DNA of 64,000 nt, from the NCBI RefSeq assembly GCF_002234675.1, contig NC_019865.2, positions 33,538,112 through 33,602,111 on the forward strand, in the 5' to 3' direction. Of the stretch, positions 33,601-51,597 are shown piece by piece. Position numbers and translations under genes: made by a program. This stretch comes from Oryzias latipes. Lineage: Eukaryota; Chordata; Actinopteri; Beloniformes; Adrianichthyidae. The notes below the pieces were generated by a model. The model searched no databases and was not told where the DNA came from. It saw only the letters and a program-made list of their open reading frames with translations. How positions within the stretch are numbered: the first letter of the stretch is position 1; every line of letters begins with the position of its first letter.

Positions 33601-35070
33601 AGAGAAATCCCAATGAGATCATCATCCATCACTGCAGCAAGGGAAGAAATTCTGAGATGGAGTTTGGAAAACACACCTGACTGAGCATGCTGGTGTGAAT
33701 ATTTTAATATTATTAGTTTTACATGCAAAAAGTCAATCATTAGTTTAAAAAAAAGTTATAAAAGTTTTTTTTTTTTTTACTGAAGGATAAAATTAATGTA
33801 TGCTACACACAACTGAAATGTATTTAATGTGTTTATTATGAATATGAATTACCAGAAGGATGCTCTGTCCAGATGTTTGTGCATCTGTTGGCGTGACATT
33901 TCTAAACCGCAGCTGGTTTAACCACAGCTGAGCAAAAGGCGGCCCCTGCTCCGTGGGCAAGGCTCGAGAATCGCATGCCTCGCTCTGGGCAACACTGCTG
34001 CCTAAGTGGGCCCGGATCCCTCAGGCGGGAACCCTTGTGCTATCCTATGACCCCCCCTTCCATTGACGTGTTCTCCCTACCATGACAAAGGTGGATAAAG
34101 GGGGAAAGATTTCATGTAATCCATGGACACCAGTGAAGATCACAAATCATTGAAGAAAAAAGGTTCAGAGCACTGTCTAGTGGGTCTAGATGACCCAACT
34201 CCCAACGTTAAAGTGCCTAGGATAGCACAAGGGGTTACAAACATGTATAACTTTTTTATTTCTTTATCTTTGCAGGCCGGAGATCTACCGTCCCATCCTT
34301 TTGACATCATGAGCACCCCTGATGCAGAACCTTCTCTGACCAGGATGAAAAAGTTGCAGCAAGAAGAGAAGCAACTTGTCCTATGACTGTTATCTCTGCA
34401 GAAACTCCTCCAGCTCCTCACTAAACTGTGGTTACCCAGCAGACATTTCCAAACTTCTTCGTGATTCCTGCTTTTTCTGATTCATGCTCAGAAAAAACTC
34501 AGAGCTACAGCCTCTCCTCCCTTTGGTTCTCCTCCTCTCTTTGGTCTGTGGAAGGTCTGTCTCTATTCACACAGAAGTGAATCACACCAGAGGTCATCTG
34601 AAAGTGGACCAGGAACCAAACCTAACTAAGGAAATGATACCTTAGCAAGTGATGAACACCCCACCCCATTTCATCCCCACCCACAGCCATGCCCCCACCC
34701 CATGCTTAGAAGAGACCCTGTTTAACCTGTGATCAGGTTCACAGAGTTACGTTTTCTGACTTCAAGCACGGTCTCGCTACTTTGAACTTTTTCAACACTG
34801 GCATCATTACCATGGCAACACCATGCAGGGTGGGACAGTAAACTTTTTACAATACACAGTTTTCCTACAGCCCTGAAGGTACTGAGTTTTCAGAGTTAGA
34901 TTTACTGAGGCTTAAATAAAACTCTAAGCCCCTGGAACCGTGACGAGGACTCACCTATTGAGATCTGAACCACCGGGAACGCTGCCATGACGATCAGCAG
35001 GAGCCCTGTAGAGAGGGCAGGAAGCGTCAGTGGCCATACCTGCTTCATCTGGGTCTGAGTCTTCCTGGAC
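27665..35070 (-). CDS. TMEM272-like multi-pass membrane protein gene (5' end unresolved)
   Basis: Minus-strand exons 35070-35040 (tentative), 35005-34955, 28195-28004 and 27939-27665 join in frame with GT-AG borders. The product reads GLLLIVMAAFPVVQISIG (helix 1), then HECPAAPLLPIYVLVFGIW (helix 2), VFFTVQKLLCSAAPARITW, a long hydrophobic LGAIFILLLLLWILFG (helix 3), SYQVYSIYPPNYQ, and a last helix LAFWSTTLLYVLAGSTLLGM followed by a Cys-rich tail. The P.VQI.IG, CP..P..PIY and V.SIY.P.Y patterns are those of the small four-helix TMEM272 family, whose biochemical role I do not know. N-glycosylation-type sequons lie between helices 3 and 4. The 6.8 kb intron 28196-34954 is filled with transposons. 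The true start exon was not identified. Confidence 0.75.
28593..30362. mobile_element. hAT-C element copy 1, in the TMEM272-like intron
   Basis: Ends CAGTGGCACCACCATGG and CTGAAGGCTTCCACTG with an 8-bp duplication AGCGCGAG (28585-28592, 30363-30370). 28593-29245 and 29860-30362 match the second copy at 52955-54280. A middle part 29245-29860 has purine-rich lysine/glutamate-coding traces that could be the start of a hAT transposase, but no catalytic domain remains. A SINE sits inside at 29926-30178. Confidence 0.88.
29926..30178 (+). mobile_element. tRNA-derived SINE with RTE-type tail
   Basis: The head GAGCCGGTTTAGCTCATG carries an A-box-like TAGCTCATGTTGG and a B-box GAGTTCAAATCC (29976-29987). 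The body and tail share GGAAGGGCATCCGGCGTAAA and GGCAACCCCTGATGGGAAAA with the 7047-7195 copy and with the RTE 3' end near 47000. The flanking duplication is TAAGTTAATG / TAAGTTCATG (29916-29925, 30179-30188), and the empty site is visible in the second hAT-C copy near 54100. Confidence 0.88.
31108..32208. mobile_element. hAT-A non-autonomous element, inserted at the tip of MITE M2
   Basis: Starts CAGGGGTCAGGAACC and ends GGTTCCCGACCCCTG with a perfect 8-bp duplication CTTTAACC (31100-31107, 32209-32216). That duplication includes the TTAA and the first two bases of MITE M2, so hAT-A landed at the M2 border after M2 was present. About 1.1 kb with no transposase domain recognised; the short frames inside look accidental. 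Confidence 0.92.
32215..33279 (+). mobile_element. TTAA-target MITE copy M2, split by hAT-B
   Basis: Left terminus CCCTTGTGTTATCC after TTAA (32211), right terminus AGCACAAGGG before TTAA (33280). Bases 32265-33117 plus one 8-bp duplication are a later hAT-B insertion. Without it the element is about 205 bp, like the other copies. Confidence 0.9.
32265..33117. mobile_element. hAT-B non-autonomous element inside MITE M2
   Basis: Perfect 15-bp termini CAGTGTTTTTCAACC / GGTTGAAAAACACTG. Flanking duplication ATCTAGAC / ATCTAGAT (32257-32264, 33118-33125), with one later change visible against the other MITE copies. 853 bp, no transposase domain. Confidence 0.93.
34032..34234 (-). mobile_element. 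TTAA-target MITE copy M3
   Basis: Same termini and internal sequence as M1. The flanks now read GGAA and TTAC, so the target duplication has decayed or the ends were altered. Confidence 0.85.
34235..34954. other. TMEM272-like intron sequence, no firm element
   Basis: Contains an exon-like stretch (34277-34386) after a TTTGCAG acceptor-like signal; see findings. Otherwise nothing recognised. Confidence 0.4.
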
Positions 35071-35699
35071 CTACCTGCAACAAGCACACCTGCACTGAGA
35101 GCACAGCTCGCAAAGTCCCACCTGCCTGCCATCACTGATGAATACCAGGCTGCGTCCCACACAAATGTGCTCAGAGCTCATTACAACACCACAGCTGCAA
35201 GCTCGGGGCTTCCTCTGTTGAGTAACCGCCTCACAAACCCATCCCCCAATGTGAGGCAGACCTGATGAAGATGAAGGTTTCCTAACAGGATAGAGAAGGG
35301 TTTTTTGGGGGACGTTTCGTGTGCTCAGCAGTTGGAGGCAGGAATTCCTGTGGAGGAATGAGACAGCCGAAGGAATCTCCACAGAAACAGGGAAGCCACT
35401 TTCCAAAATGTAGATTCCTCACAGGGGTGTGTTTATTTTCCTATTGTGTTCCGATGTTTGTTTTCCCCAGATATTTTTGATCAACCAGTGTTCTCACCAA
35501 GCCCCCACCTGCTGCGATAGGCTGTTCCTCCAGTGACCACTGGAGGCTGAATACCAGCTGATGAGGTTGATTGACTTTTGTCCAGCTTCATCTTTAATTC
35601 TTTGGGTGATTTAGAGATTATCTGTTCAGTTTAACAAATCTGTGGTTTCCAGGTGCGCCATTAGGGTTTAGCTTGTTTTGCCTGTTTTCATAGTTTTCT
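35071..35699. other. Upstream flank of the TMEM272-like gene
   Basis: Should hold the first exon and promoter of the minus-strand gene, but no start codon with convincing splice donor was found. A minus-strand frame 35071-35406 (111 aa) is not recognised. Confidence 0.35.
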
Positions 35700-36930
35700 T
35701 TCCTTACTGTTTTTTTTTCTTCAAAATTATTTTTATTGGATTTTAGTACAGCGGTGTTGAACAAGTGATATGAAACATTGTATGCATTTTTTTCTTTTTA
35801 TACACACTCAAACCACAAAAAACAAACAAACTGAAAGGCGATGCACATCCCATCACGTCAAGGTAGTTTGCCATCTCTCGGTGGCCACCAAGACCCTTGG
35901 AGCGTCTGTAGTCATGCGGTCGCTGTATCGGTCCGTTGTGGTGAAGAGAGAGCTGAGCCGAAAAGCAAAGCTCTCAATTTACCGGTCGATCTTTGTTCCA
36001 ATACTCACCTATGGTCATGAGATATGGGTCATGACCGAGAGAACGATGTCCTGAATACAAGCGGCTGAAATGAGCTTCCTCCGTAGGGTGGCTGGGCGCT
36101 CCTGGACGCCTCCCTGGGGAGGTGTACAGCGCATGTCCCACTGGGCAGAGGCCCCGGGGAAGACCCAGGACACGTTGGAGAGAGACTATGTCTCCCAAGT
36201 CCGGGATAAGCGGAGGAAGATGGATGGATGGATATCCATCACTGGTTCTCAAAAAAAGTGCAACAAATATGGTGCACCAAAAGTAAGTGTCCAGAAATTA
36301 AGAGACGTGTGAAGAAATAGAACACACAAGAACCAAAACAAAATAATCTTCATAAACAGAGAAAAAATAGTCAGAAGTAAGTGATAGTTTAGGGTGATAA
36401 GGAGTAAATAAATAAAAACTGTTTGTGAAAATGAAATCCAGCTAGGTGGGTATGTTGCGGGATTGTAAAGTCTCAACATGTCCAAAGAAGGGTTGCCATA
36501 TTTTAGAAAAATTGCCTGTGGCGCCGGGTATAGGAAACTTAATCTTTTAAACATCTCTGATCTAGATTTCCCATGTAGGGGGAGAGGGAGACTTCCAACA
36601 CAACAAAATCCTACATCTTGCTAGAAAAATCAGATTTTAGTGTTAGCAAGGCTGTCTCATTGGGGACAAACCCAAACAAAGGAACTAGAGGATCTGTGAT
36701 CAGAACCCAAAGACATTAGTCCAATATTGTGTGAGTGATGGACATGACCAAAACATGCATTAAAGAGGCAGGTGATTGGTGGCAATGATCACTTTCAGGA
36801 TTTCTATCTGAGAAAGTCAAGATTTAGTCCAATCTGTTTGGTGTAAAATCTAACGTTGAATTATTCTTACTACTTTTTTTTGAAAGTAAAATTCTTTTAA
36901 AGACAGTATTATGGTCAGTCTGCTAGGAGG
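35700..36930 (-). pseudogene. L1-type ORF2 C-terminal relic, interrupted by a LINE tail
   Basis: On the minus strand the residues MFWSCPSLTQYWTNVFGF near 36780-36720 and TDPLVPLFGFVPNETALL near 36690-36640 resemble the C-terminal zinc-binding stretch of L1 ORF2 (FW.CP.L..FW..V...). T-rich sequence at 35710-35750 fits an A-rich 3' end. The plus-strand LINE fragment 35840-36235 lies within it. Frames are broken and the call rests on short matches. Confidence 0.5.
35840..36235 (+). pseudogene. 3' end of a LINE of the family seen at 48951-54480
   Basis: Codons SLYRSVVVKRELSRKAKLS, IYRSIFVPILTYGHEIWVMT and AAEMSFLRRVAGRS are the C-terminus of a common fish LINE polyprotein. A tail of GATG repeats ends it at about 36235. 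The last 100 codons are shortened. The same family, on the other strand, forms the host LINE at 48951-54480, which carries the N-terminal parts. Confidence 0.75.
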
Positions 36931-37795
36931 TATTTGTAGACTGTGAGTGTTTCTGTTGTAAAGTTGGGCTGAATGGAACAAGTATCTTGTTTATCTGATA
37001 GTGATCTTTTTAAAAGCCTTTAGGCTTTTTCCACTTCCCTGCACATTACCTTGTTTTTTTATGAGATAAATGCATGCATGATTTTATGGGGTTTTTCTTG
37101 TATACGATGTCATTACTGACATGTAAGTTTCTTATATTTTTGCTATAAAAAAGACTTCAATCTGGCAGTCAAAGGGTTTGCGCTGGGTTAATGTCCAGGT
37201 TTGTGGGGGGAGGGAGACAGGAGGCCGAGCAGCTGCTGGTCAATGGGTTTGGGGTTCAAAGGGTTTGGGGTTCAAATCTTAGGCTTGACATTGATTGTTG
37301 CCCCTTCTATAGAAAAGAAAAACCTTAGTGCCTGATGAATGTGAGCTTTCAGGAGGGTTTTTCCATGACAACACGAAAACAACCTTCAAAAATATGATTA
37401 TAGCCACTGGACAAAATGTCAAACATATAATAAGACATATCATTTGGAGCTATTGTTGAAATTCAGTCTAACTGCTTGTGATCACTTCAGTTTTTCATTA
37501 CTTGAGCTGTTATTTTACCATGAAAACAGACTTAAACCCTTTAATCTAATAGGCCTTTTTCATGAATCTGAGAAGGCAGAAGAACAATCACGTGACAGCG
37601 ATCCTCCAGCAGCCTGAGACGCTCTTGTTGCTGTTTCTGATCGGTTGCTGCAACAGATTGCCTGTTGATTCTGTTGTGGGGGGGGGGGGGGGGGGGGGGG
37701 GGGGTTTCTAATCGCTTCTTTCTGTGCTTTTTGGGTTGCTGTGCGTGAGCAGCCTGTCTCTGCCTGGTTGGCTGCGGGGCTCATTTTCCCGCCCC
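36931..37795. other. Unclassified sequence with a 27-base G run
   Basis: No gene recognised. A 27-base G homopolymer lies at 37678-37704. An E-box TCACGTGA occurs at 37588. Confidence 0.4.
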
Positions 37796-37989
37796 TGTCA
37801 CGTGCCGTGGCCTGAAGAAGTCATATGACCAGCACAGCTCAGCTGCTCCTCGGTCTCGGCGCTCTTGAATCTGGTGCGGTCCTGGTCCTGGTTCTGGTTC
37901 TGGTTCTGCTCCCGCTGTTGTGCGGCAGAGGAAGGTTCGTGACGGCAGCGGGAAAACATGTAGGATCGCCTAGAAGGCAGAAGCTCGCG

Positions 37990-37999
37990 GTCACGTGAC
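37990..37999. promoter_or_regulatory. CLEAR-type E-box GTCACGTGAC upstream of RENBP
   Basis: The perfect palindrome GTCACGTGAC matches the CLEAR element bound by TFEB/TFE3 and also fits USF. Two further CACGTG cores lie at about 37590 and 37800. The stretch 37790-37985 is CpG-rich and may be a promoter for RENBP, whose first recognised coding exon is 1.5 kb downstream with an acceptor-like signal in front of it. The link to RENBP is inference. Confidence 0.4.
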
Positions 38000-38016
38000 C
38001 AACAGATATTTATTAA

Positions 38017-38232
38017 CCCTTGTGTTATCCAAGGCACTTTAACATTGGGAGTTGGGTCATCTAGACCCACTAGACAGTGCTCTGAAGCTTTTTTCTTCAA
38101 TGATTTGTGATCTTCACTGGTGTCCATGGATTACATGAATCTTTCCACCTTTATCCACCTTTGTCATGGTAGGGAGAACACGTCAATGGAAGGGGGGGGG
38201 GGTCATCTGGACCCCATAGGATAGCACAAGGG
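38017..38232 (+). mobile_element. TTAA-target MITE copy M4
   Basis: Perfect TTAA on both sides (38013-38016, 38233-38236) and termini CCCTTGTGTTATCC / GGATAGCACAAGGG. 216 bp. It sits between the E-box region and the first RENBP coding exon. Confidence 0.95.
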
Positions 38233-38236
38233 TTAA

Positions 38237-39417
38237 GTTGATTTAAAAAATTGAAGCTTTTCCTTTATGATTTTCAGGATTTGTTTAAAAAACACAGAAA
38301 GTTTGAAAAATCAAAGTTTTTTGCTGAATGATGACTTTTTAAATTGGCGTGATCGCGTGTCACGGTGCACGCGCCTTTTATTTCTCAGAAATGCAGATCT
38401 AAGCAAAATAAAACTGCGACTCAGTTTCCTTCAAAGATCCTGTCTCCAAACAGGAAGAGTATACTGAAAAAAAGAGAGCAAACGCGAAAATTCCACTGGT
38501 TGAACATTAATAGGAGAACAATGACTTTTGGGATTTGTTCAAATGACTGTAGAGTGAAAACATTTAATGTGGTGTAAAGTAAAGGATAAATGCAACATCA
38601 TTTGAAATAGAAAACAAATATGAAATGGGGATATATCTAAAAGAAACAATGAATCTTTGTAATTTGGCATCACAGTTTATAAAAGTATTAATGCATGCTT
38701 TACAATCCTTCAGGAGAGAACTTTCAGTTAATAATACAGGTTATCAGGACGTTATAGGTCAGAATGGTACAAAGTACATGCTTAAAAAAAGAGTCGACTT
38801 ATTTGCACTCAATTTCTAAAATATGTGTGGACAAATGGAGCAATGTGCATCTTGAAGACACATTTCCATTGGTTTTTGTGCTGGTCACATTTAAATATGT
38901 GTGAATAACATCAGTGGTTAGAATGTTGGGATCAATGTGTAATAAAGGTTTTTAGGACTGTGAAACTAAAACAAATACTAGGAAGGCAGAGCTGCAGGGG
39001 GCTGCAGCCCACTTGACCTACAGTGACATTTAAACAAACTGAACAGTGAACCCAGCAGCTTTCTAGTTGAGTTAAAGAACCTTTTTCAGATGAGTCGTTC
39101 TTATCTTGGGGGGCAAAGTGCAGAGCTTTGTGCAGTTTGTGACCCACTGTTGAAGACGCTCCTGGCTTAGGGACTAAAAGTTTGAGCTGACCTCAGAGGC
39201 CATGCCAGTAATTTACCTTATAAGAGGTTATAGACGTACTTAAGGGGATACTGGAAGACTTTGAAACACTAAGGATAAAACATTGAAATGTTTTTTTTTT
39301 TTTTTAAAGAAACAGCTAGCTGGGAATGATGCAAGAATGTAAGACATCTGTCTGCCTCCTGCTCAGCGTTTTGGGCTGACTGTGAGCATGAAAGTGCATT
39401 CTTAGAATGAACATTTC
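38237..39417. other. RENBP upstream or first-intron sequence
   Basis: AT-rich; no coding exon recognised. If RENBP has a 5' non-coding exon in the CpG-rich stretch near 37800-37985, this is its first intron. Confidence 0.4.
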
Positions 39418-39457
39418 TCTTGCAGATCAGCAGCTCATCCTGGAACTGCTGGATGTC

Positions 39458-48303
<8,846 letters not shown>

Positions 48304-48338
48304 ACACTCCAACTGATTCTGAACATCAGCAAAACATA

Positions 48339-48344
48339 AATAAA
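48339..48344 (+). promoter_or_regulatory. RENBP polyadenylation signal
   Basis: AATAAA 36 bp after the stop codon; short 3' untranslated region. Confidence 0.75.
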
Positions 48345-48742
48345 GAGATGTCAAAGGCTTGTCCTCCTTGTGTCCCACTGCTGAGCACCTCCTTAATGCA
48401 GCACTGAAGCTCTTCTCACATTTCTGTCACAGAAATACTTTTGTGTTTATTTATCATTGACCTATCCAGAGAAGCAGCACTTGTCACGAAGGAAGGGTGG
48501 TTTCATGAAAGAGTTTGGCGGGGACAACACGTGCTCTATGCACAACCTCACTCCTGCAAGGTCTGCTGGGGCAGGATGGGGGTGTCTATCCTCTTATATA
48601 GTTCTACCACTTATATAGTCACCATGAGAGAGTTCAGTCACTCTGTCCTCCTTAGAAATCTCCCCTCTGACATCCAGAACACTGACTCACTGTGCATTTT
48701 TCCATCCATCAATCCATTTTCAAAATGCTCATACTTCTGTAA

Positions 48743-48946
48743 CCCTTGTGCTATCCTAGGCACTTTAACATTGGGAGTTGGGTCATCTAGACCCACTAGA
48801 CAGTGTGTTGAACATTTTTTTTTCAATGATTTGTGATCTTCACTGGTGTCCATGGATTACATGAAATCTTTCCACCTTTATCCTCCTTTGTCATGGTAGG
48901 GGGAACACGGCAATGGAAGGGGGGGTCATCTAAGATAGCACAAGGG
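48743..48946 (+). mobile_element. TTAA-target MITE copy M6
   Basis: Termini CCCTTGTGCTATCC and GATAGCACAAGGG; right TTAA at 48947-48950, left flank changed to GTAA. Its right neighbour is the LINE at 48951, its left neighbour is not, so a break in the LINE coincides with this insertion. Confidence 0.9.
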
Positions 48947-49093
48947 TTAAAGAGGATGTACAGCTGGTCCACTGTTTTACAATCAGGGCGAAAACTGCAC
49001 TATTGTTCCTGCATCTGAGGTTTGACTATCGGACGTACTTTCCTCTCCAGTACCCTGGCAAAAGACTTTTCCAGGCAGGCTGAGGAGTGGCAT

Positions 49094-49365
49094 TTCCCGG
49101 TAGCTGGAACCCACCCTCCAGTCACCTTCTTGAAAAGGGGAATTACCACCCCTGTCTGCCAGTCCAGCGGTACGGTTCCCAACTGCCATGCAATGCTGCA
49201 GAGACGTGTCAGCCAGGACAGTCTCACAGCATCCAAAGACTTGATGTACTCGGGGTGGACTTCATCCACTCCCGGTGCCTTGCCACCACGGCTCATCGAC
49301 TATTTCTGCAACTTCAGCTTTGAGGGACAGTGATGGACAGCCCCACTTCAAAGTCCTCAGCCTCT
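49094..49365. repeat. Left copy of a 272-bp direct repeat
   Basis: Matches 51326-51597 with only a few changes (for example AGCGGTACGG against ATCGGTACAG, and CTTTGAGG against CTTGGAGG). Both are the same piece of LINE reverse transcriptase. They flank the GC-rich insert. Confidence 0.92.
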
Positions 49366-51325
49366 TTTTTTATTTATTTATTTATTTTTTTCTAACTTGT
49401 CCTGTCCAACAGCTGGGCAGGCAAGATGAGAGCTGACGGCCTCTTGTGTTGGACATATTTTACTTTAACAATAGGGGTTATTAATCTTCAGACAAACCAA
49501 AGGTATGTCTGAATAAACCCCTTTTGTAATTGAGGCCAAACTTTATTAACTTCAATCATGTTTGAAAATCTTTGGTGTTGGACCGGACGGAAAAGGAAAG
49601 GAGGGAAGAAGAGAGAGGGACGTTATTGAGATGGGGGGGGGGGGGGGGGTAAGAGGGTGATAATAGGAGGGGGGGGGGGATACCATGAAGCAGCATAAAG
49701 CAACAAGTTTACTGGTTGTTTATCATTACGGTAAGGTTCAAATGTAATACAAAAAGGGCGGGGCCTGTCCACACACACACTCAAATGTTATCAACACACC
49801 TGCTGGCTGAAAAAAATGTCCACATGTCAACATGTACATAAAACCGATAGTGTTCACACACGCATACTTATGCCTTTAAACCAACTAGTGTGAAATATTT
49901 CATTCATTCAATCATGCAAACTATTAGTGCAAAGGTGAGCTAACACCTGTGCTCAGGTGAGTGTTTATGTTTTTCTAAAATGGACAGTGGAATGTGAAAA
50001 GAAGGAAGGAGAGTGCCCAGCCATCCCCACACCAAGACCCCCGCCGCAGCGGCAGCCGGAACCCCCAACGCCACACGGCAGCAGGCAGGGAACAACCGCC
50101 CCCCGGGCGACCCAGTCCGCCACCCAGGCCAGGGCCAGCAGGGCCGCCGCGAGGCCCCCAGAGCCAGAGAGCAGGGAGGCACGGAGGGAAATGGAGAGCC
50201 GCCCCAGCCCAACCAGGAGAACAGCCCCCCCGCCGCGCCGGGAGAGCCAACGCAGGGGCCCACCCGAGAAGGGCGCCCACAGCCCCAGACGAGCAGCCCA
50301 TCACCCCCTAGGAGTTCCGGGCATCCCCCCGCCCCAACTCCAGGTACGAGCCAGGACCCCCCAAGGGAGACCCGCTCCGCACTCCAGGCAGCCACCCACC
50401 CGGCCCACGGTTGGTCCAGGGAGGAGCAAGGCAGGGGCCAGCCGTCCCCGCCCAGGAGGGGAGCGCCCCGGGGAGAAAGGGGGCCCACCAGGGGTGTTGT
50501 AAACTTGGCCCAACCAGGCTCGGCCACAGTTGGAGAATTGGCGGGGCCCAGCACCTAGGGGCAAGGACCAGAACCCACCCCCCAGGGCCACGGACCCCCC
50601 CCCCTCCCCGTGCGGAGAGAGCACCGCCGCGCCCAGGAAACCGGCACCCAGGGGACACGGCTGCCGTTGCCAAGGGCCCCGTACCCCCCACCAGGGAAGG
50701 GGTAGGAGACAGATGGTCAGGCCTCGACGGGACCGAGGCAGCCAACCGGCCAGGGCAACCGCCGATTGCCTCAGCGGAGACCCGGACCCGTCAACCCCCC
50801 AAGGTCCCGTGCCGATAGTGGACTCCCCCTCCCCCCAGAACGCCCCCCCACACGACAGGGCCGACAAGCCCCCCACCCCATCCCAGACCCCGCAGCCGAA
50901 GCGGATGACCCCCAGAGCGACCGGGGGTCCCAAGAGGGTTGTCCCGTCCCGTCCCAGAGCCAGGGAAGGGCTGATCCCAGCCCCAGGTGTAGACGGGCAG
51001 CCCATCCAATACCGCCCCCCCCCCCCAAGCAGGGCCCCCGCCAACCCCCCCCCCCCCCCCCCCCCCAGCACAGGCAAAGGGACCAACCCCCCAAGCCAAG
51101 CCAGAGTGCCACCCCACCCCCCCACCACGCACCCCCACACCCAAGCCCAGAGGACCACACAGCCCCCCAGCCCGCCCCACCCAGGCACCGGACCCAGCCC
51201 CCCGACCACCCACCACCCCCCGCCGGCCACCGGAGGCCCCGACCCCCACCCCGAACCACGGCAGAAGGACAAGGAGCGGCGACGACCAGGCCCCCCACCC
51301 CCTGTCACAGAGTTAGCTATGAGAT
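49366..51325 (-). mobile_element. GC-rich, A-tailed retroinsert of unknown family
   Basis: On the minus strand: about 1.3 kb of extremely G-rich sequence (51325-50020), then ordinary sequence, then a (AAAT)n/A tail at 49390-49366 next to the repeat. On the plus strand 51000-51070 includes C runs of up to 18. Plus-strand frames give long proline/arginine proteins and minus-strand frames glycine/tryptophan proteins on all phases, as expected from base composition, so I call no gene. 49500-49980 has a TAATAAAG-type signal in minus sense (near 49545) and G runs at 49634-49650 and 49670-49679. The tail position shows a retrotransposed RNA copy. I do not recognise a domain. Confidence 0.6.
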
Positions 51326-51597
51326 TCCCCGGTAGCTGGAACCCACCCTCCAGTCACCTTCTTGAAAAGGGGAATTACCACCCCTGTCTGCCAGTCCATC
51401 GGTACAGTTCCCAACTGCCATGCAATGCTGCAGAGACGTGTCAGCCAGGACAGTCTCACAGCATCCAAAGACTTGATGTACTCGGGGTGGACTTCATCCA
51501 CTCCCGGTGCCTTGCCACCACGGCTCATCGACTATTTCTGCAACTTCAGCTTGGAGGGACAGTGATGGACAGCCCCACTTCAAAGTCCTCAGCCTCT
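51326..51597. repeat. Right copy of the 272-bp direct repeat
   Basis: See 49094-49365. This copy stays continuous with the upstream part of the LINE (51597-52954). Confidence 0.92.

Larger units (their letters stand above)
30820..33602 (+). pseudogene. hAT transposase fragments, N-terminal and dimerisation-domain parts
   Basis: At 30820 the plus strand reads KHRTFLEEWEDSYFF, the segment next to the BED-type finger in ZBED/SCAND3-like hAT transposases. 30910-31100 continues with FTNRFAETQQKRPQITFLI, from the late part of the protein. After the nested MITE the frame 33345-33602 reads MIELKSLFKEGPVTFWRM, then CRSVFSSIYVCESLFITL and KSKHRSVLTDTHVKELIR. This is the hAT C-terminal dimerisation region (F.STY.CES.FS..K..KSK.RS.LTD.HL). 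Most of the RNase-H-like catalytic core between the pieces is lost. No activity is possible. Confidence 0.75.
30526..33997 (+). mobile_element. Autonomous-type hAT relic (hAT-E) split by nested insertions
   Basis: Left end CAGGTGGGCAAACACGTGGC and right end reading inversely CAGTGTTGCCCAGAGCGAGG. Transposase pieces occur on both sides of a TTAA MITE insertion (30820-31101 and 33286-33602). Removing 31106-33283 rejoins DPLT-type codons with the AETDCLK segment. A deleted relative lies at 8690-9682. No matching 8-bp duplication could be seen, so the outer ends are approximate. Confidence 0.7.

Noticed and set aside
36128..36238. Tandem GATG repeats as satellite
   Set aside because: Only a few units, at the expected 3' tail of a LINE fragment.
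38017..38127. Open frame beginning [13 protein letters not shown], seen again at several places
   Set aside because: It lies wholly inside the TTAA MITE copies and repeats with them. It is a property of the repeat, not a gene.
49957..51335. Long overlapping proline/arginine and glycine/tryptophan frames on both strands
   Set aside because: All six phases are open because the sequence is almost only G and C. No domain, no codon preference and no splice logic.
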